This document shows, in pieces, positions 44,136-55,760 of a stretch of 64,000 bases of DNA. Position 1 is the first letter of the stretch. The number at the start of each line of letters is the position of its first letter. The position numbers were made by a program, and so were the translations under genes. The DNA comes from Laburnicola sp. R22_1 (Eukaryota; Ascomycota; Dothideomycetes; Pleosporales; Didymosphaeriaceae), in NCBI GenBank assembly GCA_014281115.1, contig JACONQ010000003.1, positions 1,488,001 through 1,552,000 of the forward strand, given 5' to 3'. A model generated the notes under the pieces. It worked only from the letters and a program-made list of their open reading frames with translations. It ran no database searches and had not been told where the DNA came from.

Positions 44136-46380
44136 ATGGAAAACATGAACGTCTCCGAGCTGGTCGAGCGCCTGGGTAGTGATGAAGAGTCGGTGCGGAA
44201 GATGGCCGTCTTCAAGCTCCAGAGTGCAATCGGCGACCCCTCTTTCGCAGATGTATTCATCCAGGAAGGAGGTCTGCCCAAGCTGCGGTCGCTAGCTCTC
44301 CATTCGACGGGCAATACGCTTGCATACGGCCTCACGTCCTTGTCGCGACTGCTGGAGCTTGACATGGGATGGGACCACGTCACGGACGATCTGATCAAGC
44401 GGGTGAGTTTGAAGACGCTGCGGAAGAATATCCGATGTTTGAGCTAACGGTACCTAGATTGTCGAATTGGTCGTCGCGCAGCCTCTCGTGAACGTCAATC
44501 GAGGCGCAATGTCTGTCCTCGCTGCTATCGTTGGCCACCCTTCCCACCGCAATTCGCAGCCAGGCGTCACTGGCTTCCAACGTCTGAAGCCCGCCGTCGA
44601 GTCGCATACCCAGTTCCTTCCTTCCTTGGTCGAGAAGATGACCTCCGCCGACCACGCCCTTTGCGCGAACTCTCTGCAGCTCATAAACGCCCTCATGCGA
44701 GACGCTATCGCAAATGACGCCGACTTTGAGTGGCCACGATTCATAAAGCAACTCCAGGAGCTTGGAGTAATAAAGAGCGTATATGGACTGATGCAGAGTT
44801 CTGCCATACAAGATCTGGCTCACCCCTTGCTTGATTTTCAATCGTTGACCAAGATCTTGCTGAGAAAATGGAGAGAAGAGAAGGTGGACTTGGAGAAGTC
44901 AGACCACCGGAGAGCTATAAGGGGATTGCATGCCGCAAGCAATCCGGACCAGACAGGAACTGACCCCAAGGGTAGCAAACGACAGAACCCCGCGAAATGG
45001 AGGCGCTTGGGGTTTGACAGTGAATCACCAGGCACTGAGTTTGCTGCCACTGGGTTTCTTGGATTGATGGACCTGACCGATTTTGTCTATAAAAACGAGG
45101 ATGGGTTCCAAAAGCTATTGCTCGAGCAGTCAGCAGAGCCGTTGGAACAGCGGTGCCCGATTGCTCGAGCGAGTCTTGCAGTCACCTCGATTTTGTTCGA
45201 GCATTTTGAGGTTGACAAATCGGATGAAAATGAATCTCAAAGATACACGGCCCTGGACTCTCGAGCTAACTTTGATAAAGCATTCAAACCTCTGCTATTG
45301 CACTGGTCAAGGTTACATACGAGTGGCCTGAACGCGTTCATCCGACTTTGGAAAGCGGCCGAGGCGCAAATAGAGGACTTTGAGAAGATCGAAGAGTTGG
45401 TTCGGATTTTGACCGAGCACGTCGTTGGTCAAGCGTCTCGAACGAAGGAGATTAGGGAGGTCGAAGAGGAATTAGCTGAATTCGATATCCAACGACTACG
45501 AGAGCTTCAGATGGAGCTCCTTGAACTCACATATGAGGACGCCTGGGGCCATCATCTGCGGTTCGTACCCATACCTCAGTCTGACAATGGTTACTAACTT
45601 AACATAGACAGGTGCGAGACGAGCTCAATCACGAAGCTCTTCAGTTTGTCAAGGAACAGCGCATCCGATGCCTACTCCAGGGCGCCTGGTTCCCACAGAC
45701 CATGAACTATGGCACAGAAGCAGGACCAGTCACAAGTAGGACACTCAGTCGGACTGTCCCCTCGTCCTGGCGTTTTGTTCGACTTTCACATAACAGACGA
45801 TATTTGCATTATTCGGACTTCGATGAGAAGACGCCAACAGAGCCTAGGTTGGATGCCTTACAGGATAAAAGTAGGCCTCCGCCACCCTATGAAAACGTGT
45901 ACGCGCTGCGGCTGACCTGCATATCTAGTCGACCTTTCCATCGTGTCTTCGGTCGTCAGCAACGTGTCGGCTTCGGCCCCATCGACCTCTGCGTCTGACA
46001 GCACGCTTCGCGGGGCGGGACACGCGTCTACCTCGACAAGAATCACTATTCACGGTTACGTACCTACACACAACCACGCACGACAAACGTCGGACGCGAC
46101 TAAATCCACGCAGAAAGAGTTGGTCCTTCTACAGCTCCATCCAGGAAGCCATGCTCTTGCGTCCGAGTGGCTAGACGGTCTGTTGATGCTGCTCAATCAG
46201 CAACCAATAACGGCGGACACCAACAAACTCGTCCACCTCATCGGCGGCTACGGACTCAAGATCCGGCTGCTCAATGTACGCTTTGAAGATGTTGGCATGG
46301 AGGAACCGGTCCTGCCGAGCCGCGAAGGACTAGACGATGATTACTACTACGACATTGGCGGAATGGAGGCAGGGGTGTGA
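44136..46380 (+). CDS. ELMO/CED-12-like protein with ELMO and PH domains
   Basis: Exons 44136-44402, 44458-45560, 45608-45870 and 45929-46380 give 694 aa. All three introns have clear branch sites (GCTAAC, CTAAC, GCTGAC) and phase is kept. The N-terminus is an armadillo-like ELMO_ARM region (LHSTGNTLAYGLTSLSRLLE). The ELMO domain around WRRLGFDSESPGTEFAATGF (from about residue 268) and LGLMDLTDFVYKNEDGF follows. Residues from about 450 form a PH domain starting VRDELNHEALQFVKEQRIRC. ELMO proteins pair with DOCK-type exchange factors to activate Rac/Rho GTPases and organise actin, and fungi keep one such complex. The DOCK partner is not in the window. Confidence 0.9.
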
Positions 46381-46568
46381 AACTGCATCAAGTGCCATCA
46401 GCAACGTGTTGTACTCGGCCCCTTGCGGTTGTTAATTTACTGCGTAAAAGGCCGTGCTACGCACAGCCCACCTAGCTTAATAATAATCTATACTTAACAA
46501 TAACAAGATTATAAAAATACCTACTAATATTAAAATTATATCTTTTTATTTAAAAAAATATATGTGTA

Positions 46569-46694
46569 GTGTTAATTTAATCTACCTAGGGGTAAGACGA
46601 CAAAGGCTTTCATCTCAAATAACATAACAAAAAAAGCAGAGCCCCCTGCTTAGTAACCAAAAAGAGCGTAAAAAGGTGATTACAAAAAAAGCAG
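46569..46694 (+). repeat. Short dispersed element, copy 3 (long 3' form)
   Basis: The core begins GTGTTAATTTAATCTACCTA and ends CCCCTGCTTAG at 46653. The A-rich extension (AAAAAGAGCGTAAAAAGG) follows, as in copy 1. It lies in an AT-rich patch 190 bp after the ELMO gene. Confidence 0.8.
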
Positions 46695-48121
46695 TTAAGT
46701 TATAGTACTAAGATTATAGTAAAATTATATTAAATCGCATCTTAATACTATGAAATTATATTTAATTACACTTTAATACTATATATTTCCTATACTTACG
46801 TTATTATTATTAAGTATAATTTATTATTAAGCTAATTAGGCTATATGTAGCACAGCCTTTTGCGCAGTAAAATCGACAACCGTAAGGGGCCAAGTAAGCA
46901 TGGGTGCCTTTGCATCGGGTGCTTTGGTGGAACAACGTGGGTCGTGGGGTGTTGGTGGCCCCGTAATGGGCGTCACATGCTCAGGACGAACGGAGCGTTC
47001 TCCAGCTCGATCTGGCGCTATTTTGGTGGGTGGGGTTGCTTGGCGGAGGTACAGGCTCTGGGTACTCGGGTCGACAGGGGGTGCAGGGTGGTGTTGATGG
47101 CTAGTGCTCTGTACGGAGGGTAATGCGAAGTGTTTGATTGATATGCTTCTATTAAGATACCCTCGGTTCTACGGTCGTCCCACGTTTTTCCAGCTGCTGA
47201 CGGCGCCTCTTTCCTATGGCGGCTAGATGGTCAGCTCCAGCTACGCCCGTATGCACGGCGTCTGTTGGCGAAGGTACACACGGCGCGGACAGCGATATTG
47301 TGTGCGGCTCGTGGCACACTCGGATATGCTCTAGGCCAGCCTTCGGGAGACAGGAAAAGTAGCGTTTCAGAAACTCAGGCCGGAGGGAGTCGGGAGGGGG
47401 AAAGCGACGGCGTGCCATGTGGCGTCTATCACGCCTAAAGGCGGAGTGTGTTCGGCGGGCAAGGCTAGATGCGAAATGGGATGCAAAGTGGGTCGCTCGC
47501 CGTGTTCTGTTCCCAAGCCCAAGGACTGAAACCCCGGGCGGGGACGGCGGGGGCGCCAACTGTGCGACCACGAAACGCAGGTGCCGCCCTTTCACCCAGG
47601 GGCAGGCGGTGGTGAAGAGATGTGCAGCACGCGCCAATCCCTCGTGGCGAACGGCGCCTGGGTGCGTTCCATGCGCCAGGGATGCTGAGGCCGCCGTGAC
47701 TTGGGCCAGTGTGAGTGGGTGAGCGGGAGCCAGGCACGCATGGCAACGAACGAGTGGTGTAGTCCAGGCGCTGGGATGCTCAGGCGGGCGGCGTAGTCGT
47801 GGTGAAGGCTGGCTGCAGACGGATCCGATACACGTCTGCAGGCGCCAGCGCCGTGCTCCCTTGGTGAAAATAGGCCCCGGGAACGCTCATTCACTAAAGG
47901 GAGGCACAATCACATCGTCTTGTTATAATAGAGCGTGTGCCCATCACCTCGACGCCGCTCCGCTCACTTTTCGACGCCGTCAACCATACAGGACCAACCA
48001 ACAAGCCAACCGCCCTCGACGTCGCGCTCGCGGGCCAGGGCGCAGTGCTCCACTCGCACATGTACGGTACCTGGCGGGCCACCACGTCACGCCGAATTGA
48101 GGCCGCGTCGCTCCCGCTGCG
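46695..48121. other. Intergenic region, AT-rich then GC-rich, no supported gene
   Basis: 46695-46850 is a RIP-like AT-rich tail after the repeat. 47150-48100 is GC-rich with overlapping frames on both strands (for example 47152-47637 minus). These frames are alternative readings of biased composition and show no domains. A TATAATA-like stretch lies at about 47923, roughly 200 bp before the next gene. Confidence 0.5.
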
Positions 48122-49708
48122 ATGATGAAGAAGGCCAAGGCCATTCCGTGCTCGCATGTCGAGTATGAGTCGCTCCCTGAAACTGTTGTGTGAGTCCAAG
48201 CAGCTCCCTCTGAATGAAGCTCTCCGAGTCGTTGGCTGTACAGATGCCGAAATACGCTGCACCCGTGATTTGCTGCCCCGGTGTGATTGTGATAGGGGCG
48301 CATCGCATGAACCTCATCATCTCCACTGACCACCAACCCCGCCCGCGGGTCCCGTACCTCCAGGCCATGATGCTGCATTACTGACCATGGCGCGTGCAGG
48401 AGAAAGTACCTTAGCCCGCTCGAGCGTCTGCGCATCGCCGAGGAGCAGGCCTTGCACGAGCGGCAAGCGGAGCACAAAAGCGCACGGCGCCCGTCCCGTG
48501 CGAGGTCATTTGCGATCCATCGCCGACTACGACGAGCCGAGAGCCTAAGACACGACCAGCTCCCACTCCAGCACCAGCACCTCACCCGCGTCGACGCCTC
48601 CTTCTTCCAGTCGCTGCCCCCCAAGATCCAGCGGACCGCCTTCTCCCCCGAGGAACAGACTGCACTCGGCCGCCTGCCCCAGCACGACGAGCAGCGCCTG
48701 CACGCCTTCAGCTTCGGCTTCGAGACGCCCACGCCCACGCAGCGAGGCTGCTCCTGCCGGCACAGGTCCGGCGTGTCGTCGGCCGACATCTCGCCCACCC
48801 GCTCCCCAAACGCGGCGGAAGAGGTGGACCCAGACGCCATGCGTCCACTGGCCTCCCAATCCTCGCGGGCGAGCTTCAGACGGACGCTGTCGCTCACCAA
48901 CATCCCCCTCCGCAGCTCGACTTCCTCTGCACCGCTACCCCCAGAGCCGTTCTCCGCCCAAGGACCGGCGTCGTGGCACCAGCGGGCTCACTCGCACTCC
49001 ATATCAGGGCACCGCTCCTCGCACACGTCCGTGTCCCCGGTATTCGACCCGGAGGCGACCCACTACCAGGACCCCGAGGCCAGGAAGAAGCTGCGTATGT
49101 TCCTCGCCTCCCCGCAAAAGTTCGACGAGGCGGTCGAGTTTGGCTTTCCCTCCACGAGCGGTGACGACACGATGCCGCCCCGCTACCACCTGCCGCCCAT
49201 CAGCATCGACGCCCGCAACTTCAGCCGAGACATGCAGACCTTCCTCAAGGACGACCGCATGTCTTTCTTGGAGTGGTCCGACGACGAGAACAAGGGCCTC
49301 GACTCCGACACGGACTCCATGGCCGATTTCGATTCTCCCGTCACCCCCTCCAGCGTTGGACTCTCGTTCCGCTATCAGCCCCGCAAGCACTCGTCCAACT
49401 TTTCCTCCATGGATTCGACCGGGGTGCCTCTGTTTCAACAGGTGACGGGCCGTCTGAACCGCGAAATGACGCTACGCATGACCCTCACCCGTCCAGACCT
49501 GAGGGCAGAGGATGACCAGCTGTACGGTTGGCAGGGACAAGAGAAAGGGCAAGCACAGAAAGACCTCAAGGATGACCCATTCGCTCTTGAGGACCTCCCG
49601 CTCTCAGACGACATGAACGGAACTAAGGGCCCGTTCTACGTGAAGCCGAAGCCTCCAGGCAATCTTGTCAGCCGCCTCTTCAAGCGCGCCAGCAAGAAGG
49701 GACGGTGA
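48122..49708 (+). CDS. Uncharacterised Ser/Pro-rich protein (458 aa)
   Basis: Exon 1 (48122-48189, MMKKAKAIPCSHVEYESLPE) and exon 2 (48400-49708) are joined by an intron with donor GTGAGT, branch CTGAC and acceptor GCAG, and phase is kept. The protein is mostly disordered. Segments with an ordered or conserved look are VRKYLSPLERLRIAEEQALH, the CSC motif (RGCSCRHRSG), YQDPEARKKLRMFLASPQKF with DEAVEFGFPS, and the basic C-terminus NLVSRLFKRASKKGR. It has many SP/TP sites that kinases could use. I know this layout from filamentous ascomycete hypothetical proteins but cannot give a function. The second Met (48125) could also be used. Confidence 0.75.
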
Positions 49709-51576
49709 AGCTCACGACATCACCCTTCGACGATTTACGAGCTACTCTTCTTCTTCTTCTCCCCACGATGCACATGTCACGACATGTCATATTTAGTCAC
49801 AACAAAATTCCTCTTACATGTCTCTTTTTCCTTTCACAAACGACATCCGTCACACGGCTTTTTCTTGTACTATACTTAGCGGGCGTTTATTCACAGATGA
49901 CGCGGTTGACCACTGCAGTCCATCATCTTTCCCTTTCTTGTACAACACCTTTCAGCATGCATGACCGAGACGCGGATGGCAGACAATCGTCATGCGCCGC
50001 GTATTCTCGGGCATATCAATTGTCTCTTATCCGGGATATGGGACTGGGATGGTGAAAATGGCAATGGCAATGACGGAGTAGGTTCGGAGGAGGACGGTAG
50101 ATACCCCCATGATACCAAAAGCGGAAATAAGAAAATCATTCAAAGCATGAATCTAGACGCATCTGTAGTTCTGTGAGTCTTGGTGTCGTTGCCAGTCCAG
50201 TCAGGACTCGGTAGTCGTGCCGTGAGCCGCGTTTCGCTTGCTGCTCTTGCACCGTGGCAGTCGTGGTTTTGCGACTTCTCGATAGCTGGCGAAATTACGA
50301 CACCCGACCGGATTCATGCGATCAGCACGGGAGGTGCGGAATGAGTCCTGGCGAGCTATCACGCACGCATGATATCGTAATCTTTTGTTTTACCCCAGCT
50401 TCTCCAATTCGATACTCGTGGACCCCTCATTCGCACTTTCCCTGCATGAATGTGAGGTTTCTTTTTCCGGACCCCTCATTCGCACTTTCCCTGCATGAAT
50501 GTGATGTTTCTTTTTCCTATGTCGATTGCATACACGAGCGGGCGAAACAAGCATTGAAAGATAACTTTCCTCTCTGCGACGCCACGGCGCGTCCTTCACG
50601 TTGCAGAGTATGTACCTACGGTGCGGTCACGCGTTGCGAGTCATGCAAAGGTCCCAAGGGTAAGTGCGGCATGTGACAGTGCGCTACAGCGCGCCGCGTT
50701 GCATCGTTCATGGAGCCACTATGTTTGGGTGCATAGATAGAATTGCTTTTTGGCTGGAGAGCAAAGTTTACAGAGGAGAGATTCCATGCCTGCTGCGCAG
50801 TGTAGCTGCGCGCTAGAGCTAGAGATATGTACTGTACATCCTTCCTTCCTCCCTTCCTTCCATCCATCGAAAAGTGCCACATGGATTTCGCTCCCTTGAT
50901 TCTTGTTAGGGTCAGTAGTAGTAGTGGTGATCAGGGACACGACGATGGCACCGAGGGCGGTGTGTTTGGGTCTAGTCTAGTGTGCATGCGGGTAGCGTCC
51001 TCATGTCATATTTTGCTAGTATACAGGTAAGGTTCCGGGGTGGGCGCTAGTGCGGGTGTGCCTGCGTTAGCTCTGGGTAATGCACTGAGGGGGAGGGTTT
51101 CCTGGTCGAGGTGATGAGCGGATTGTTCGTGGGTGGGAGAGTTGATGGTGGAACGCACATGTGCGTGTGGGGACGTGATGGGGCGGGTCAAGTGATGAAG
51201 TCTGCATGGGTCGTATGCCAGGGTCTAGCGCGCGACGATTCATTCGCTATATATTTGAGAAGGGTGTACAGAGCGAGAGGCCGACAGGTTCTGGTGGAGT
51301 AGAAAAGGCAGTGTTGAGGTTGCTGCTTCGGTTGAGCTGCGCGTAGTCGATGATACCAGTCCTGTGTTGTGATCAAAAGCATGCAAATCATGACAATAGA
51401 TTATTATCCACACTCGTAGATTTCGCCGAGCCGTTACTTCCAGAAGGTTCTTAGCGGCGACAACGACGACGGACGCATGAAAGCGAAACTGTATCAGTCA
51501 AGGTCATCTGATTCTTCTCATGGTATTTTTACTGCCTCCACGCTAGCCTGCACGCCTTATGCCGACCGCTGCCCGT
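49709..51576. other. Intergenic region (1.9 kb), no gene
   Basis: Downstream flanks of two convergent genes. It contains a 49-bp tandem duplication (listed separately) and CTTCC-rich simple sequence at about 50841-50871. No frame is supported. Confidence 0.55.
50420..50517. repeat. 49-bp perfect-length tandem duplication
   Basis: Two head-to-tail copies (50420-50468 and 50469-50517) starting GGACCCCTCATTCGCACTTT. They differ at one position (GAGGTTTC against GATGTTTC), so the duplication is recent. Confidence 0.9.
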
Positions 51577-53426
51577 CTACCGCGATAGGGCAATATCGTC
51601 GATTCTCAGGATCATCTTCACCGTCTCGGCCGCCAACTCGATGGCGCTCGTACTCACTAGCAGCGGCTGTAGCACGTTCTCTTCCGCAATGTCGTTCTTC
51701 ACACCTCCGCTCTTGATGCTGACACCCGCGTTCTTCTGATCTTGTGCGTGGCGATGCCTCAACTCCGTCACTACCTTGATGCTGTTCAACCCCGCATTCT
51801 CAGCCAGTGTGGTAGGAATGACCTCCATGGCATCGGCGAATGCTTTCCAGCAGATGGCCTCTGTACCTGTGAGCTCGCGTGCCTTGATGGAGAGTCGGTG
51901 TGCAATCTCGGTTTCAGGGGCGCCGCCACCCGCAAGGAGCGCCTTCTTCTTCACAAGTGAACGGATGGCGCAATGCGCGTCATGCAGCGAACGTTCCGTC
52001 TCATCGAGGATCAATGAGTTTGCACCTCGGCAAACGATGGAGACGGTTGAGGCAGCGGCCTTGACACCGGATACCTTGACGTATCGTGCTCCTGACGACT
52101 GGACTTCTTCGATTAGATCGGCGGAGCCAAGCTTGTCTTCTGTGAACGAGTCGATGTCGGCAATAGGCTTACAGCCAGTGCTCTGCAGCAAGTCAGAGTA
52201 TGTTTGTGTGATTGGGTGTTAGCCTTACCTTGCAAATGAACTCGATCTCTTCGCGCTCAATATCCTTGATTACGAGGATCTTGAGCTTTGACAAGAAATG
52301 CAGACTAAGGTCGTTCACTGCGTCTCGGAGAATAGACTTCTGGATGAAGAGCACGTTGCACTTTGCCTTCTGGATCTTCTTGACCATGTTGAGTAGATAT
52401 GTCCGCTCCTCTTTAAGGATTTTGTCCATTTGCCTATAATCGTTGACGACGATCTGGTTCTCCATATCAGGTTTGGGAGGGCTGAGCTGGAACTGTATCA
52501 AGCCAATCTTCGCTTTTTCTTTCATGGTTGGGCCTCCTGCGCTCTTGACCACGGGCTGCCGGAGCACCAGGCCTTCGGTCATCTCACTGTCTTCGATGGT
52601 TCCGCCCGGCTTCTTGATTATCCTAATCATCTTCAGGTCCACGTTGTCGGCGGTCTTGGGGTCGATGACTTTGAGCACGGAGTCCACAGCCATGGCTGGC
52701 AACTTGGGTTCCTGCGCTACGATTTTGGACGACAGTGCAGTGGTCGCAGCCTTCAGTAGAGTCGGTCTGTCGCTCAGAGAAATCGGTATCGACATACTGG
52801 TCAAGATCTCGATGGCATGTCCTGCCGCGCGCTGAAAGGCTTCTGAGATGACGGTGGGGTGTATGCCCTTGCCCAGTAACCGCTCGGCAGCACCTAGCAA
52901 GCTGCCTGCTATGACCACGACTGATGTTGTGCCATCTCCTGCTTCGATATCCTGGGCGTGTGCGAGGTCGACGAGCATTTTTGCGGAGGGGTGCATCACG
53001 CTCATCTGGTTCAACATGGTTGCGCCATCGTTGGTGATGATAGTCTCGCCTTTGCCGGTTTGGATCTGATGCATGGTTAGCCATAGTCTTGAATGGCAGA
53101 GCTAGATACATACCATCTTGTCCATTCCCTTTGGTCCAAGTGACTATCGCAGCGTCAGTATCGAGGTCCACCCCGCCCCCTCCAAGCTTGACGTACCGTT
53201 CGGATTGCGTCCGCCACAGCTATGGACTGCAGTCAGCAAAGCTTCCAATACACATTCCGAAGCTGTCCATACCTCTCGCAGCAACAATATTCGCTATGCG
53301 AACAGCTCTGGGCTTTTCCTTGTCCTGCCACATTGGTCAGCCCGTGTTTTGCAGCTGATCGAGCAGGCTTCTCACCTTGAAGGCAGCGTTTCCGCCGCCG
53401 CCGCCAGATGCTACTTGTGCTGCCAT
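51577..53426 (-). CDS. CCT4: T-complex protein 1 subunit delta (CCT4)
   Basis: Six exons in phase (53426-53376, 53324-53273, 53219-53197, 53143-53114, 53065-52229, 52182-51577) give 532 aa, the usual length. The first five exons are short (51, 52, 23 and 30 nt before the 837-nt exon), and the joins read [37 protein letters not shown] and IQTGKGE. ATPase motifs are [25 protein letters not shown], the delta-type [13 protein letters not shown] and a C-terminal [20 protein letters not shown]. It is one of eight subunits of the cytosolic TRiC chaperonin that folds actin, tubulin and other clients. It is divergent from RPT1. Confidence 0.95.
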
Positions 53427-53766
53427 GCTGTGTGTATGGGAAGATGTAGACAGGAAAGGGTATTGCGGGTCGTCGTTCGAAGAGTGGCTGCCTTCACAAT
53501 GCTGGGGTCGACGCGAACAAATTCGAGGGCGCGCGGCGGCGACACTTCGGAAGACGCGACCCAAGCGCCGATTCGCCGACAGCATGCCAGCGCCAGCTAC
53601 CTTCGCTGATTCCAACACCGTCGCTCGTCCTTCACAACCCCACGGCCACCCACGCTCGCCCGCTCCCCGCTCACTTCGGTCGGATCTGCACCGCTTCAAC
53701 CACACCTGTTTCTGCGCATAACCAGCGCTATCGACGCCGCCCTCGCCCGTCCTCTGACGAGCCAAC
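53427..53766. promoter_or_regulatory. Bidirectional promoter CCT4 / RPT1
   Basis: 340 bp separate the two start codons. It is GC-rich and pyrimidine-rich towards RPT1 (CTCGCCCGTCCTCTGACG). I did not find a proteasome control element (GGTGGCAAA) or a clear three-unit heat-shock element by eye. Any shared control is inferred only from the arrangement. Confidence 0.6.
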
Positions 53767-55246
53767 ATGCCCTCCGCCACGGGGTCCAACTGGGAGAAGT
53801 ACCAGAAGACCTTCGCCGACGACGAGGTAGAAGAGAAGAAGATCACACCCTTGACCGCTGAGTAAGGCACGCTGATGAGGGTGACGGAGTGGAGGATGCT
53901 AAGCAAGGCACAGGGACATCCAAGTGCTGAAGACGTACGGTGCAGCACCCTACGGCGCCGAGCTAAAGAAGCTCGAGAAAGAGATCAAAGACAAGCAACA
54001 AACCATAAATGAAAAGATCGGTAAGTTCCGGACCTCTGCGCGATCATGTAGACTCTTCTAACAACACTCAGGCGTCAAGGTAGCCTTCGCCCCGAATTTA
54101 TATCACACGTCGAAGCAGCGTCTAACTGAGGTGTAGGAGTCAGATACCGGTCTCGCACCTCCACATCTCTGGGATATTGCCGCCGACCGACAACGCATGC
54201 AGGAAGAACAGCCCCTCCAGGTCGCCCGATGCACAAAGATAATACAGGACGAGAAGGACGTGGAAAAGAGCAAATATGTCATCAATGTCAAGCAGATCGC
54301 CAAGTTCGTCGTCAACCTCGGCGAACGGGTATCGCCGACAGACATCGAAGAGGGCATGCGCGTGGGCGTCGACCGGAACAAGTACCAGATCCTCCTCCCG
54401 CTGCCGCCCAAGATAGACCCCTCGGTGACCATGATGACGGTCGAAGACAAGCCCGATGTTACCTACGGCGACGTTGGAGGCTGCAAAGAGCAGATCGAGA
54501 AGCTGCGAGAAGTCGTAGAGATGCCCCTACTGTCTCCCGAACGCTTCGTGAACCTCGGTATCGACCCTCCCAAAGGTGCCCTTCTCTACGGCCCTCCTGG
54601 AACCGGAAAGACCCTCTGCGCTCGAGCCGTCGCCAACCGAACAGACGCCACATTCATTCGAGTAATTGGCTCCGAATTGGTGCAAAAGTACGTTGGTGAG
54701 GGTGCACGAATGGTGCGTGAGCTCTTCGAGATGGCACGGACAAAGAAGGCATGTATCATCTTCTTCGACGAAATCGATGCCGTCGGAGGTGCACGTTTTG
54801 ACGACGGTGCTGGAGGCGACAATGAAGTCCAGCGAACTATGCTGGAGCTTATCACACAACTCGATGGTTTCGATTCCCGCGGCAACATCAAGGTCATGTT
54901 CGCTACCAACAGACCGTCGACACTTGACCCCGCGCTTATGCGTCCCGGACGTATCGACCGAAAGATCGAATTCTCGCTTCCCGACATGGAAGGCCGTGCC
55001 AATATTCTACGTATCCACGCGAAGAGCATGAGCGTAGAGCGTGACATCCGTTGGGAGCTTATCTCGCGGTTATGCCCGAACAGCACCGGTGCTGAGTTGA
55101 GGAGTGTGGCAACAGAAGCTGGCATGTTCGCCATCCGTGCGAGGAGGAAGGTTGCCACCGAGAAGGACTTCCTGGCGGCAGTAGACAAGGTCATCAAGGG
55201 CAACTTGAAGTTCAACTCTACGGCCACGTACATGCAATACAACTAA
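53767..55246 (+). CDS. RPT1: 26S proteasome regulatory ATPase subunit Rpt1
   Basis: Exons 53767-53861, 53914-54020, 54072-54079 and 54137-55246 give 439 aa, the usual Rpt1 length. Exon 3 is only 8 nt (GCGTCAAG) and is needed to join [19 protein letters not shown] in phase; both flanking introns have proper ends and the second has branch CTAAC. The coiled-coil N-terminus ([18 protein letters not shown]) precedes the OB domain and the AAA module: Walker A GPPGTGKT (about 222), Walker [14 protein letters not shown] (about 275) and an arginine-finger region [20 protein letters not shown]. The C-terminus TYMQYN lacks an HbYX motif, as expected for Rpt1. It unfolds ubiquitylated substrates at the proteasome base. 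Confidence 0.96.
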
Positions 55247-55648
55247 GCCGGGGTAGTGGAAGATGAAGACAAGGGTCACTGCGTTTCTGGAGTGGCTGCT
55301 TAACTGCTTTGTATGAGTATTCAGGATAACCATATAGACATGGTGTACTGCGTGTAATGCAAGTAGTCGGATATCAGATCAAGGTCCGCAGGTGGTGACG
55401 TGTGTAGCATCACGGTGCATGCCTCAATGTTTACGGAATCAATTAATATCCGAACACGTAAAGCAAGCGAGTCACTCCCATGAGTTGGCGATGGGGGCTA
55501 GCCAAGTCACCTCAAGGATTCCTGGAGTCATATCGCTTGCTATTATAATTGTTGGAACAACTGATTTTCTGATTCTCGTCGACTTCATTTTTGAATGGTC
55601 AGGTTTGACCTTTTTGCTCACGGTCATCTCAGCTCGCGAAGCGAAAGA

Positions 55649-55660
55649 ATACATGTTTAA
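55649..55660. repeat. Left target duplication of dispersed element copy 4
   Basis: ATACATGTTTAA, repeated exactly at 55749-55760 on the other side of the 88-bp element. Confidence 0.85.
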
Positions 55661-55748
55661 CTAAGCAGGGGGCTCTGCTTTTTTTGTTATGTTATTTGAG
55701 ATGAAAGCCTTTGTCGTCCTACCCCTAGGTAGATTTAATTAACGCCAC
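55661..55748 (-). mobile_element. Short dispersed element, copy 4: reference copy with 12-bp target duplication
   Basis: Exactly 88 bp. In sense orientation it starts GTGGCGTTAATTAAATC and ends CCCCTGCTTAG. A hairpin near the 5' end is CTACC-TAGG-GGTAG and one at the 3' end is AAGCAG-AGCCCC-CTGCTT. A conserved middle block reads AGGCTTTCATCTCAAATAAC. The flanking 12-bp direct repeat ATACATGTTTAA fixes both borders. There are no inverted termini, no coding capacity and no obvious tRNA or 5S promoter boxes. It sits 400 bp after RPT1. Confidence 0.85.
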
Positions 55749-55760
55749 ATACATGTTTAA
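55749..55760. repeat. Right target duplication of dispersed element copy 4
   Basis: ATACATGTTTAA, a perfect copy of 55649-55660. Confidence 0.85.

Noticed and set aside
47152..48262. Several overlapping 80-160 codon frames on both strands
   Set aside because: GC-rich sequence keeps all frames open; no domain, splice support or start context.
55661..55748. Calling the 88-bp element an introner because it starts GT and ends AG
   Set aside because: No copy seen here lies inside a gene, the 5' end lacks a GTANGT-like donor and no clear branch site is present; kept only as a test.
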